64,000 nucleotides of DNA from Micavibrio sp. UBA6145 (lineage in GTDB: Bacteria; Pseudomonadota; Alphaproteobacteria; Micavibrionales; UBA1664). Every line of letters starts with the position of its first letter. Within the stretch, counting starts at the first letter, position 1. A program made the position numbers and the translations under genes. Shown piece by piece: positions 47,936 through 57,351 of the stretch. The notes beneath the pieces were generated by a model. It was given only the letters and a program-made list of their open reading frames with translations. It did not search any database and had not been told where the DNA came from. The DNA lies in assembly GCA_002423205.1 (NCBI GenBank), contig DIUZ01000026.1:535366-599365 (forward strand), in the 5' to 3' direction.

Positions 47936-49267
47936 ATGCCGCTGCGGCTTGCAATTCTTTGTGCTGCGCTCATTTTGGGTGTAACGCCCGCTGACGCCGC
48001 GCCGCGCATGTATAATGCGCAAAGCGCGCGCCTTGCCAACGGCATGATGGTTGTCGTTATCCCTGTACACCGCACGCCCGCGCTCACGCACATGGTCTGG
48101 TACAAGGCCGGCGCTGGCGAAGAGCCCTTTGGTGTATCCGGCACCGCGCATTTCATGGAACACCTGATGTTCAAGGGCACGCCCGACATGGCCCCCGGCG
48201 CATTCAGCACGACCATCCAGCGCATGGGTGGTAACGACAACGCATTCACGTCGTGGGATTACACCGCCTATTACCAGACCGTCCCGAAAGAACGTCTGGG
48301 CCAGGTCATGAAAATGGAAGCGGGTCGCATGAACGACCTGACGCCGAAACTGAACGACATTCTCTCTGAGCGCCAGGTCGTGATCGAGGAACGCCGCCAG
48401 ACCACCGACGGTGACCCCGGCGCAATGCTGCGCGAACGCATGAACAACGTGCTGTTCCCCAATCATCCCTATGGCCGTCCCATTCTGGGATGGATGAGCG
48501 AGATGCAGACCCTGAAATGGGTCGACGCGCTGGCCTTCTATAAAAAATGGTACGCACCCAATAACGCCATCTTGGTGATTTCCGGTGATACCACGCTGGA
48601 AGAAGTCATGCCGCTGGCGCAAGCCACATATGGCGCACTGCCTGCTGAGCCCGTGCCGTCGCGCGTGCGACTTGTCTCGCCCAAGCTAGAGGGTGAGGTG
48701 TCCGTCACCATGGCCCGTGAAGACGTGCACCAGCCGCAATGGCTGCGCGAAGTGCGCGTGCCGTCCACGCGCCAGAACCGCGATGTTTCCATCCGTCTTG
48801 AACTGCTGGAAGACCTGCTCGGCGGTGCCACGGGCCGTCTGTATCAGGAACTGGTGGTAAAGGCGAAGATCGCGACATCCGTCGGTGTGGGATATAGCCC
48901 CAACGCCATCGACGACGGCACATGGGTTGCTTACGGCACGCCGGCTCCGGGCGTCAGCACCGAAAAACTTGGCGCAGCGATGAATGCGCAAATGGCGCTG
49001 GCCGGTAAAAACGGTTTCACCGCCACCGAAGTCAAGGCGGCCATCGCCCGATTGCAGGACGCCGCCGTGTATGCGCGTGATTCACTCGCCGGCCCCGCCA
49101 TGAGCATCGGTTACATGCTGGCCACGGGTGCGACGCTGGACGATATCGAAACATGGCCGACGCGCCTTGAATCCCTGACCGCAAAAGACGCGCAGGATGT
49201 GCTCAACACCTACGTCCTCAACCAGAACGGCGTGACCGGCACATTGCTGCCTAAAGGGGGCAAATGA
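47936..49267 (+). CDS. M16 family zinc peptidase, catalytic subunit
   Basis: Secreted insulinase-type peptidase, 443 residues with a signal peptide (LAILCAALILGVTPADA). The inverted zinc motif HxxEH is intact (H72-FM-E75-H76), with the downstream glutamate in VVIEERRQTTDGD. The second, inactive M16 half follows with LLGGATGRLYQELV. Bacterial M16B proteins of this size usually pair with an inactive partner, and the next gene is exactly that. AAAGGGAG nine bases before the ATG supports the start. The stop overlaps the partner's start as ATGA. Confidence 0.93.
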   Translation: MPLRLAILCAALILGVTPADAAPRMYNAQSARLANGMMVVVIPVHRTPALTHMVWYKAGAGEEPFGVSGTAHFMEHLMFKGTPDMAPGAFSTTIQRMGGNDNAFTSWDYTAYYQTVPKERLGQVMKMEAGRMNDLTPKLNDILSERQVVIEERRQTTDGDPGAMLRERMNNVLFPNHPYGRPILGWMSEMQTLKWVDALAFYKKWYAPNNAILVISGDTTLEEVMPLAQATYGALPAEPVPSRVRLVSPKLEGEVSVTMAREDVHQPQWLREVRVPSTRQNRDVSIRLELLEDLLGGATGRLYQELVVKAKIATSVGVGYSPNAIDDGTWVAYGTPAPGVSTEKLGAAMNAQMALAGKNGFTATEVKAAIARLQDAAVYARDSLAGPAMSIGYMLATGATLDDIETWPTRLESLTAKDAQDVLNTYVLNQNGVTGTLLPKGGK

Positions 49268-50619
49268 TGAAGCGTATTATTCTCATCGTTCTGGCGCTCT
49301 GTGCGTTTACAAGCGCAGCCTATGCCAAGGTGCTGGATATTCAGGCCCTGACCACGCCAAAAGGCATCCGCGTCTGGCTGGTGGAAGATCACACATTGCC
49401 CGTGCTGGCGCTCAGCTTCGCCTTCCGCAGCGCCGCCGCCACCGACCCCGTAAACAAACAGGGCGTATCGCAACTTTTGTCCAATACGCTGGACGAGGGG
49501 GCCGGGGACATCAAGGCCAGGGAATATCAGGGCCTCCTGCGCGACAACGCCATCGATCTTGGATTTGATTCCAGCCGCGATTATTTTTCAGGTGATGTAC
49601 GCACTTTGCTGCGTCATCAGGACGCCGCGCTCAAACTGCTGAAACTGGCGCTGATGTCGCCGCGCTTCGATGCGGAGGCGGTTGAACGTATGAAACAGGC
49701 AAACCTGTCCCGCATTCGCTCAAGTCTTGATGATCCGTCATGGATCGGTGCACGCATCATGAATGACCGCATTTACGAAGGCCATCCATACGCACTGAAC
49801 GTCGGCGGTACGCTGTCCGGCATGGCGGCATTGAACGCAGAAGACCTGCGCGCTGCCCGCGCCCGCCATTTCGCACGCGGCCAGTTGGTGGTCGGTATTG
49901 CCGGTGACATCAAAAAAGAAGACGCCCTGCGCATCGTGGACCAGGTCTTCGGGGATCTGCCCGCAACCGTCAAAAAAGCGGCGATATCCGAAAGCGTCAT
50001 GCCCGCCTTCGGCAAGCCGATATTTTACTACCGTAACCAGCCGCAGACCAATCTGTCCATGGCATGGCCCGGTATCGATGTGCACGATCCTGATTACTAT
50101 GCGGCGGTCGTGATGGATTATATTTTCGGGGGCGGCGGTTTCTCATCGCGCCTGATGGACGAGGTGCGTGAAAAACATGGCCTGACCTACGGCATTTATT
50201 CATCCATGGCCAACCTGGTGCACGCCAGCCGCTACATGGCCGGTGGCTCGATGCTGCCGAAAAACGTGGCACCGACCATCGCCATGGTTAAAAAAATCGC
50301 CAATGATATGCTCACAACGGATGTGACCGATGATGAATTACAGGCCGCCAAGGATTACCTGACCGGGTCCATGCCGCTGCGCTTTTCGTCCAGCACCAAT
50401 ATTTCCGGCGCACTGGTCAGCCTGCAACTCAACAATCGCCCGGTCACTGCGCTGGATGATTTCAACGGCAAGATCAATGCCGTGACGCCTGCCGACATCA
50501 AACGCGCGGCCGCCCGCATATTCAAAACCCAGCCGGTCATCGTTCTGGTCGGCGCGAAACCGGATGGTCTCGATGTTGAAACCGTCACCACATTGCCCAA
50601 TGTCACAGGGGGAAAATAA
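49264..50619 (+). CDS. M16 family protein, catalytically inactive partner
   Basis: A 451-residue secreted protein with a signal peptide (IILIVLALCAFTSAAYA) and the M16 fold. At the position of HxxEH it reads QLLSNTLDEG, so zinc cannot bind. The C-terminal substrate-binding Arg-Tyr region is kept (FSSRLMDEVREKHGLTYGIYSS, quoted in part as LMDEVREKHGLTYG). It should form a heterodimer with the active subunit, as in mitochondrial processing peptidase and known bacterial M16B pairs. ATGA overlap with the active gene; its own stop overlaps pgi. Confidence 0.92.
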   Translation: MMKRIILIVLALCAFTSAAYAKVLDIQALTTPKGIRVWLVEDHTLPVLALSFAFRSAAATDPVNKQGVSQLLSNTLDEGAGDIKAREYQGLLRDNAIDLGFDSSRDYFSGDVRTLLRHQDAALKLLKLALMSPRFDAEAVERMKQANLSRIRSSLDDPSWIGARIMNDRIYEGHPYALNVGGTLSGMAALNAEDLRAARARHFARGQLVVGIAGDIKKEDALRIVDQVFGDLPATVKKAAISESVMPAFGKPIFYYRNQPQTNLSMAWPGIDVHDPDYYAAVVMDYIFGGGGFSSRLMDEVREKHGLTYGIYSSMANLVHASRYMAGGSMLPKNVAPTIAMVKKIANDMLTTDVTDDELQAAKDYLTGSMPLRFSSSTNISGALVSLQLNNRPVTALDDFNGKINAVTPADIKRAAARIFKTQPVIVLVGAKPDGLDVETVTTLPNVTGGK

Positions 50620-52004
50620 TGACCATGGTTGATAGCACCCCGGCATGGCAGGCGCTTGCGGCACACGCGGCGTCCACAAGCTTTGATATCAAAGACAATC
50701 GTGAAAAGTCCGCACTGGTTCATACACTGGACGGTCTGGTGTTCGATTTCACGCGCCATCTGATCAATGATGAAACACTCAAGCTTCTGATCGCCTTCGC
50801 GCGGCAACAGGACGTAAAGGGCAATTTCGCACGCATGTTCGCGGGTGAAAAAATCAACACGACCGAAGACCGCGCCGTCTTGCATACGGCCCTGCGTGCA
50901 GAAAATCCGCCTGCGGAAGTGCAGGCATCCCTTAAACAGATCAAAACTATTTCCAGTACCATCCGTGCCGACAAGACCATCAAGGACATCATCCATATCG
51001 GCATCGGCGGCTCTGACCTCGGCCCGCGCCTTGTCTGCAATGCGCTGGATACGACGGGACCGATCGTCCATTTTGTGGCCAATATCGACCCCGATGCATT
51101 TGCCACCGCCATACGCTATGCGAAACCGGAGAGCACGCGCGTCATCGCCGTGTCCAAGACCTTCACGTCCGTTGAACCGATGGCCAATCTGAAAGCCGCG
51201 CGCGCATGGCTTGGTAATGATGACCACGTCTATGCCGTGACATCCAATACGGACGAAGCGAAAAAGCACAATATCCGCGCCGAAAACATTCTGCCCATGT
51301 GGGACTGGGTCGGCGGGCGCTTTTCACTCTGGTCCGCCGTTGGTCTTTCCATTGCGATCTCCGCAGGGTTCGACGCGTTCGAACGTTTGCTGGCGGGCGC
51401 ACGGCGCGCCGACAGCCATGTTGAAATGGCACCGCTCGATAAAAACATTCCCGTGCTGATGGCATTGTTGACCCTGTGGTATCGCAATTTCATGGGATGC
51501 GGTGCATACGCGGTTCTGCCCTATGCCAAACGCCTCGGCCTTTTGCCTTTGTACCTCCAACAACTGGAGATGGAATCGAACGGGAAGGGCGTCGACCGTC
51601 AGGGTCGTAAAATCGGCTACAAGACATCGCCCGTAACCTTCGGCATGGCGGGCACGAACGCCCAGCACGCTTTTATGCAAATGCTTCATCAGGGGCCTGA
51701 CATAATTCCGTGTGATTTCATCGGAATCGACCCCTCCCACCCACAAATTATGGCTAATATGACGGCGCAGGCCGACGCTCTGATGCTGGGTCGCAGCAAC
51801 GATCAGGCCCATGCCGCATGCCCGGGCAATCGCCCGTCCACGGTCATCACTTTGCCGGGTTTAGGCGCAGAAAACCTTGGTTTGCTGCTCGCGATTGAAG
51901 AGCATAAAACCGCGGCTTTAGGCTTCCTGTGGGACATAAACAGCTTCGACCAGTTCGGGGTGGAGCTTGGTAAAACCATGGCGAAAGACCGGCTTGCACG
52001 TTAA
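50619..52004 (+). CDS. pgi: Glucose-6-phosphate isomerase (compact form)
   Basis: Interconverts glucose 6-phosphate and fructose 6-phosphate. The 461-residue protein has the phosphate-binding IHIGIGGSDLGPRL, the catalytic segments WDWVGGRFSLWSAVGL and LEMESNGKGVDRQG, the catalytic His in GTNAQHAFMQ, and the closing SFDQFGVELGK. It is about 90 residues shorter than E. coli Pgi, mostly at the N-terminus and in the region before GNRPST. Coupled to the M16 gene (TAATG) with GGGGAA upstream, an unrelated partner. A glucokinase-like gene is at 11.1 kb. Confidence 0.94.
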   Translation: MTMVDSTPAWQALAAHAASTSFDIKDNREKSALVHTLDGLVFDFTRHLINDETLKLLIAFARQQDVKGNFARMFAGEKINTTEDRAVLHTALRAENPPAEVQASLKQIKTISSTIRADKTIKDIIHIGIGGSDLGPRLVCNALDTTGPIVHFVANIDPDAFATAIRYAKPESTRVIAVSKTFTSVEPMANLKAARAWLGNDDHVYAVTSNTDEAKKHNIRAENILPMWDWVGGRFSLWSAVGLSIAISAGFDAFERLLAGARRADSHVEMAPLDKNIPVLMALLTLWYRNFMGCGAYAVLPYAKRLGLLPLYLQQLEMESNGKGVDRQGRKIGYKTSPVTFGMAGTNAQHAFMQMLHQGPDIIPCDFIGIDPSHPQIMANMTAQADALMLGRSNDQAHAACPGNRPSTVITLPGLGAENLGLLLAIEEHKTAALGFLWDINSFDQFGVELGKTMAKDRLAR

Positions 52005-52118
52005 CGGTCTTTCACGCACAATATTGGTAGAGAAATCAAAGCGTAAACCGTTTTTTTAGGTTTCTCGTCCACTCTTAGGGGCAGACCGCCCTTTTAAATC
52101 TTAACCAGTTCGAAACTT

Positions 52119-53441
52119 ATGGCCGCACAGAACCCCCCCGGCGAATTGATTATGGCTCACCTCTCGCAGGATGAGCTCGATCACATCGTCAAATTGCATG
52201 GCATGTACATGAAGGGCCACCACGGTGGTTCCCGCGCCGTCATCAAATTCAAAAACCTCACTGGTCTTAATCTGAAAGGCCAGGACTTAAGCCACGCTGA
52301 CTTTACCGGCTCGTGCCTTATCAACGCCGACATGTCGTCGGGCAAATTCGTGTCATCGACATTCTTCGCGTGCGACATGCGCCGCGCCAATCTCGAAAAC
52401 GCATCCTTCGTGCGCGCTGACTTCCGGGGCGCGTTCGTCGCCGGCGCAAACCTGTCCGGCGCTGACCTGAAATCCGCTGACCTTCGCGAAGGCAAGATCA
52501 TGGAAAAGGGCCAGGAAGGTTACCTGGCCGACCGCGTCCGTCGCGACGGCCACAACGCGCCGATTGCAAAAACAGTGTTCACCGGCGCGCGCATGATGGA
52601 AACCAATCTGTCCGGCGTCCGCGCCGGATCGGCTGACTTCTCCGACGCCGACCTTTCCAACGTCCGTATTCAGGGCGCGGACTTCCGCAATGCCAACCTT
52701 GAGGGCGCGAATCTTTCGCACTCCGATCTGTCCGGCACTGACTTGCGCGGTTCCAACCTGCGTAACGCCATTCTTGTAAAAACATCGATGGCGATGGTCG
52801 AAACCGCAGGTGCCGACCTTACCGGCGCCATCACGGAAAAAGCCACCGGCGACGAAGTCTCGAACCTCGAACGTCCGCTGGCCGAACTGCTGCGCGAGCA
52901 CATGACATGGGTGAAGTCCCGTGGCACCGAAGGCACCCAGCTGGACCTGTCCGGCTTCGACCTTCGCGAACTGGAAGACTTAAGCAAATACTCCCTGACG
53001 GCCATGAAGGCCATCGGTGCCAACTTCCTGAACCAGAATTTCTCAGGCACGGAAATGCAATCGTCGATCTTTGACGAATCCGACTTCCGCGACTGCCTGT
53101 TCGTCAACGCCGACGTCCGTGGATCTTCCTTCAAAGACGCGCGTCTGTCGCGCTGCGACTTCTCGGGCGCAAACCTTTCGCCGCTGCTATTCTCGGACAC
53201 CAACGGCCAGGTCAAGCGCATCCAGCCGGTGATGATGATGGGCGCAACCCTTCGTTATTCGGTCCTGCGCAACGCCCGTCTGGCGGGTGTACGCCTGACC
53301 AATGCGGATCTTTGCTACGCCGATTTTTCGGGTGCCGACCTGCGCAAGGCGGACCTGACCGGTGCCAAGCTGGAAGGCGCGATCTTCGAAGGTGCCATTC
53401 TTGACGGCGCACTGCTCGATGAAGGCACTGAAATCCTCTAA
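52119..53441 (+). CDS. Pentapeptide-repeat protein
   Basis: A 440-residue protein made mostly of A(D/N)LxG repeats in four blocks: residues about 45-125, 150-230, 275-325 and 355-440. Examples are FRGAFVAGANLSGADLKSADL and LEGANLSHSDLSGTDLRGSNL, quoted in part. Each block forms a right-handed four-sided helix. The repeats are broken by helical linkers (MEKGQEGYLADRVRR, LAELLREHMTWVKS). No signal peptide or membrane segment. Some family members mimic DNA and bind gyrase, but nothing here identifies a target. The start is uncertain: ATG 52119 or ATG 52152, neither with a clear ribosome-binding site. Confidence 0.85.
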   Translation: MAAQNPPGELIMAHLSQDELDHIVKLHGMYMKGHHGGSRAVIKFKNLTGLNLKGQDLSHADFTGSCLINADMSSGKFVSSTFFACDMRRANLENASFVRADFRGAFVAGANLSGADLKSADLREGKIMEKGQEGYLADRVRRDGHNAPIAKTVFTGARMMETNLSGVRAGSADFSDADLSNVRIQGADFRNANLEGANLSHSDLSGTDLRGSNLRNAILVKTSMAMVETAGADLTGAITEKATGDEVSNLERPLAELLREHMTWVKSRGTEGTQLDLSGFDLRELEDLSKYSLTAMKAIGANFLNQNFSGTEMQSSIFDESDFRDCLFVNADVRGSSFKDARLSRCDFSGANLSPLLFSDTNGQVKRIQPVMMMGATLRYSVLRNARLAGVRLTNADLCYADFSGADLRKADLTGAKLEGAIFEGAILDGALLDEGTEIL

Positions 53442-53504
53442 AAACGGCTGATAACAGCCCGTTTGGCGTTGCTTTTAACGCCCCTGGCATGCTGGACTAC
53501 CGGC

Positions 53505-55295
53505 ATGCCCCAAACCGCCATCATTCGCCAGTTGCCGGACTACCTCATCAACCGTATTGCGGCGGGTGAAGTGGTCGAAAACCCGGCGGCCTGCGTGCGT
53601 GAACTCGTTGAAAACGCGCTCGACGCCGGTGCGACCACGGTCGCCGTCGAAATCCGCGAAGGCGGTAAATCTTATCTCTCTGTCGATGACGACGGCTACG
53701 GCATGACCGACGCCGATCTGAAACTGGCGGTACAGCGTCACGCGACATCCAAACTACCCGAAGACGATCTGGTCAACATCCTGACCTTTGGTTTTCGCGG
53801 CGAAGCATTGCCCAGCATCGGCGCGGTGGCGCGCATGTCCATCGCATCACGCAAGGCCGGTGCACCCAACGCGTGGCAGATCACTGTCGACGGCGGCAAG
53901 ATCGGTGACGTTGCGCCCGCGCCGCGCAACAGCGGCACGCGCATCGAAGTGCGCGATCTTTTTTATGCGACGCCCGCACGTCTTAAATTCCTGCGCGGTG
54001 ACCTGGCGGAAACCACCGCCGTCAAAGGCGTCATTGCGCGTCTGGCGCTGGCACATCCCAAGGTGCGCTTCTCGCTGACCGTCGATGGCCGCAATACGCT
54101 GGCCTGCGCCCCGGTGGCTGATGGGCTGATGCGCGTGGAACAGATTGTGGGTGACGGCTTTCACGCCTCCAGTATGGCGCTGGAGGCCACGCGCAACGGT
54201 ATCCGCCTGCACGGATATGCTGGATTACCCACGTTTTCCCGCGCCAACTCCTTGCACCAATACGTCTTCGTGAATAACCGCCCCGTGCGTGACCGCCTGC
54301 TGATGGGCGCACTTAAAGGGGCCTATGCCGATACAATGATGGGCGGACGCTATCCCGTGGCCGTGCTGTTCATCGATGTGCCGTCCGAAAATGTGGACAT
54401 CAACGTCCACCCGCAGAAACAGGAAGTACGTTTTCGTGATCCGGCCTTGATCCGCGGCCTTCTGGTGTCATCCATCCAGCAGGCATTACAGGCCCACGCA
54501 GCCCGCAGCGCGACCAGGGCAAACACACAAGTCTTCGTTCAGCAGCAACCGGCACCGGCACAGCACAGCGTGCGAGAAGCATCATTCGGCGGCCTCTCAT
54601 CCTGGGCACCGCAAGCCCGTAGCGTGCCTGTCTATGAACCCCTGTCGACACCGCTGCAGCCGGTCATGAACGACAATCATGTGGCTGTTGTTGATGAACC
54701 CATTCCGCTGTCACATCCGTTGGGCGCGGCCAAGGCGCAGATCCACACGACATATATCGTGGCGCAAACACCGGAAGGCATGACCATCATCGATCAGCAT
54801 GCCGCGCATGAACGCATCGTTTACGAAAAACTGAAAAAAGATATCGCCGACGGCGGCATCAAGCGCCAGCCGATGCTGGTGCCAGACATCATCAATCTTG
54901 ATGCAGATAATGCCGCGCTGCTGCTGGAAAACGCAGACCTTCTGGCTGAATTCGGCGTCATTATCGATGCCTTTGGCGAAGGCAGCGTGGCCGTGCGCGA
55001 ATTGCCCGCCCGTTTTAATGACAAGGTGGATGCAGGTGCATTGCTGAACGATCTGGCCGATCATTTGGCCGACGGCGGCGGGGGTGAGGCATTGCGCGAT
55101 GCGCTTTTGGCCCTGCTGGCACGTCAGGCATGCCACTGGTCCGTACGCGCCGGCCGCCCGCTGAACGGCGAGGAAATGAACGCGCTGCTCCGCCAGATGG
55201 AAGAAACGCCACTCTCGGGCCAGTGCAACCACGGCCGCCCGACGCATGTGACATTATCTTTGAACGATTTAGAAAAACTTTTTGCGAGACGCTAG
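53505..55295 (+). CDS. mutL: DNA mismatch repair protein MutL (endonuclease type)
   Basis: GHKL ATPase that links MutS to strand incision. The 596-residue protein has the N-terminal ATPase motifs (IAAGEVVENPAACVRELVENALDAGA, quoted in part as RELVENALDAGA; DDDGYGM; GFRGEALPSIG) and a C-terminal domain with the metal-binding endonuclease motif DQHAAHERIVYE (from D430), plus QACHWSVRAG and CNHGRPT. It is therefore a nicking MutL used in species without MutH. The ATG at 53505 gives the canonical start MPQTAIIRQLP; the frame opens 14 codons earlier. The next gene begins right after the stop. Confidence 0.96.
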   Translation: MPQTAIIRQLPDYLINRIAAGEVVENPAACVRELVENALDAGATTVAVEIREGGKSYLSVDDDGYGMTDADLKLAVQRHATSKLPEDDLVNILTFGFRGEALPSIGAVARMSIASRKAGAPNAWQITVDGGKIGDVAPAPRNSGTRIEVRDLFYATPARLKFLRGDLAETTAVKGVIARLALAHPKVRFSLTVDGRNTLACAPVADGLMRVEQIVGDGFHASSMALEATRNGIRLHGYAGLPTFSRANSLHQYVFVNNRPVRDRLLMGALKGAYADTMMGGRYPVAVLFIDVPSENVDINVHPQKQEVRFRDPALIRGLLVSSIQQALQAHAARSATRANTQVFVQQQPAPAQHSVREASFGGLSSWAPQARSVPVYEPLSTPLQPVMNDNHVAVVDEPIPLSHPLGAAKAQIHTTYIVAQTPEGMTIIDQHAAHERIVYEKLKKDIADGGIKRQPMLVPDIINLDADNAALLLENADLLAEFGVIIDAFGEGSVAVRELPARFNDKVDAGALLNDLADHLADGGGGEALRDALLALLARQACHWSVRAGRPLNGEEMNALLRQMEETPLSGQCNHGRPTHVTLSLNDLEKLFARR

Positions 55296-55820
55296 ATGAC
55301 CCCTGAAATCCCCGAAGCAGACCTGACGGTTGATACATCTCCCTTGATCAAATGCTACGGCATTCTCATTCTGGCCATGCCGCTGACCTATGTCATGAAC
55401 ATGATGGTGGCTGCGGCTGCGTTTCTTGTTTTAATCATGGCCGTCAACTGGGGCCGCAAACTGCGCCGCCGGGAAGAACCGTTATTCAAAAATCATGGCC
55501 GCTGGATTCGCCGTACTTTCTGGCAATCCATGGCCTTTACCTGCATCGCTGTAATAGTGTGCTGGTCCGTATTTTCATCCAACGCTGACAACACAGGCAT
55601 GGAGGCATTGGCGCAGGGACTGCAGGCCGGCACACTCACGCCCGATGATGTTCAGATGGAGGTTGATGCATTCTACGTACGCAATGCCGATCTCATCTTC
55701 TGGGACTGGGTCGTATGCTTTACGCCCGTCGTGCTGTACGCCGTCGCACGCTACGTAAAAGGGTACCGTCTGGCCGATGCCGGAAAACCGGTGCCTAATG
55801 TGACGTCCTGGTGGATTTGA
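55296..55820 (+). CDS. Membrane protein of unknown function, coupled to mutL
   Basis: A 174-residue inner-membrane protein with about four hydrophobic helices (near residues 20-38, 38-50, 75-92 and 135-153). Basic loops (GRKLRRREEP, RYVKGYRLADAG) and a short polar segment carry no recognised motif. The ATG touches the mutL stop (TAGATG), so it is expressed with mutL. Its 3' end overlaps the convergent ATP12 gene by 26 bases. I do not recognise the family. Confidence 0.7.
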   Translation: MTPEIPEADLTVDTSPLIKCYGILILAMPLTYVMNMMVAAAAFLVLIMAVNWGRKLRRREEPLFKNHGRWIRRTFWQSMAFTCIAVIVCWSVFSSNADNTGMEALAQGLQAGTLTPDDVQMEVDAFYVRNADLIFWDWVVCFTPVVLYAVARYVKGYRLADAGKPVPNVTSWWI

Positions 55821-56511
55821 GATAGGCCTGCGCGGCATCAAGGTCGCGCGATAATGACGTGCGGCGTTTTTCTTCAATAGGGTCCAGGCCGTGACGCGTG
55901 AGGTCAAGGGTACGCTCGTAAAAAAGCTCTTCGCACAACGTGGCGTTCAGCGCGTCTTCCGGGTTGATGGTACCCTGTGTTAGCGCCAGCGCCAGCACAA
56001 CAGACCCGGTCAGCGAAACAACCATCTGGAACACGGTGAATTCATGTGCGTCCATGCCGGCAATGGCGCGCGCGGTTGCAACATGCGCGGCGTCCGGCTG
56101 GTCAAGACGGGACAGGGCGAAGGTGGTTTCAAGGTTGACGCCATAGGTCTCTTCAAACCAGCGCAGGGGCGGATTCCACAAACGATCCTGCTCCGCCGCC
56201 AGCGCCTCAGGGTCGCCCGCGCGGTAGCACAGTAAATCGCCGTTCAGGTATTTAAGAACCTCTTGCGTGATCTCAGCCCGCATATGAATGCGGTCAATCG
56301 CCGTGGTCAGAAGCTGCGTCAGCGGCATGGTCTGCGCCTGGATGGTCTCACCCTGCGATGCCCATTCATCGGCGATACGTTTGATCAGGGTTTCTGTCGG
56401 GGCGGCCATCAGCGCCTTTTGCGGCGTGCGCACCGGGCGTCCGTCCAGCAATACGACATATCCACCCTCAATCGCGGGGCCGGTGGAGACGTCCTTATAA
56501 AAACGGTTCAT
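55795..56511 (-). CDS. ATP12 family F1-ATPase assembly chaperone
   Basis: Assembly factor that binds the F1 alpha subunit; found in mitochondria and alphaproteobacteria. The 238-residue protein shows the family blocks VVLLDGRPVRTPQKALMAAP, WASQGETIQAQTMPLTQL (parts), LCYRAGDPEALAAEQDRLWNPP (part: CYRAGDPEALAAEQ) and LALALTQG. Length is normal. It strongly supports an alphaproteobacterial host. The gene follows a membrane-protein gene on the same strand after nine bases and overlaps the mutL-linked gene tail to tail. Confidence 0.9.
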   Translation of the reverse strand: MNRFYKDVSTGPAIEGGYVVLLDGRPVRTPQKALMAAPTETLIKRIADEWASQGETIQAQTMPLTQLLTTAIDRIHMRAEITQEVLKYLNGDLLCYRAGDPEALAAEQDRLWNPPLRWFEETYGVNLETTFALSRLDQPDAAHVATARAIAGMDAHEFTVFQMVVSLTGSVVLALALTQGTINPEDALNATLCEELFYERTLDLTRHGLDPIEEKRRTSLSRDLDAAQAYLKSTRTSH

Positions 56512-56520
56512 GGATATGAC

Positions 56521-57312
56521 TTAGAACGGCAGACGCAACGGGTCCACTGCATTCATCGCAACCAGCGACTTGCACAGCGGGTTCAGGTTGCAGACTTCCG
56601 ATGACATGCGCTTGTCATTGATCAGCGACCAGAAAGCCGTGCGGACTTCAATGTAATCGCGACTTGTCGGGTCAACCTTGTTGGCGTCGACGTTCTTGGG
56701 TAGCAGCGGAATGGTCGCGCATGTCTTGGCGGCAAGGCAGGTGACATAAGCGCTGCGCTTGTTCAGCTTGCCCGCCTGGATTTGTTTGGCGGTGCTTCTC
56801 ATACGCGCGTAGTGCGAAACCATCGTGCGTTTGACGTCCAGATTATACGTGTCGTTGATGCTCTCCAGCGTGGCGCATTGCGACTTAACCGGGCTGGCGG
56901 CCAAAGCGGGCTGCACGCAGTCTTCGTTGAATCGTACCCAGTCCGGTGCCTTCAGAATGCGGAAGACATGTTCTTCATAGGTCGGATATTTATCGATGTA
57001 TTCTTCCAGCGCGAAGGGTTTGCCGGCCTTGGCGGATTCAATGTAATTTTCGCGCCAGCTGAATTTCAGCTGCGAATAAGTCTGCACGCCGCCCAGAACC
57101 AGGATGGCAATCACGAACAGCGGGATGTTCCACAGACGCACGGCGAAAAACAGGATGAAGCACGACGCCACATATCCCATGACCAGGTAGTCATGCCCGA
57201 CTTCCGCGTACTGATAACGCGACAGGAACAGGTACAGTCCCGCAACGGCGGCGACCAGCGCGATGACAAGGCTGAGGACGGTCAGGACAATTTCGTTAAC
57301 GGGGGATCTCAT
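56521..57312 (-). CDS. Membrane protein of unknown function
   Basis: A 263-residue protein with three predicted N-terminal helices (about 8-30, 43-58 and 62-78) and a soluble C-terminal domain of about 180 residues, probably periplasmic. That domain has six cysteines (EDCVQPAL, SQCATL, VTCLAAKTCATI, EVCNLNPLCKSL) that could form disulfides. No known motif. It lies 39 bases after the pseudouridine synthase gene and nine bases before ATP12 on the same strand. I do not recognise it. Confidence 0.7.
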   Translation of the reverse strand: MRSPVNEIVLTVLSLVIALVAAVAGLYLFLSRYQYAEVGHDYLVMGYVASCFILFFAVRLWNIPLFVIAILVLGGVQTYSQLKFSWRENYIESAKAGKPFALEEYIDKYPTYEEHVFRILKAPDWVRFNEDCVQPALAASPVKSQCATLESINDTYNLDVKRTMVSHYARMRSTAKQIQAGKLNKRSAYVTCLAAKTCATIPLLPKNVDANKVDPTSRDYIEVRTAFWSLINDKRMSSEVCNLNPLCKSLVAMNAVDPLRLPF

Positions 57313-57351
57313 GGGCGGAAAAACACTCCTAATGGCCCAAAAAGTATACCT

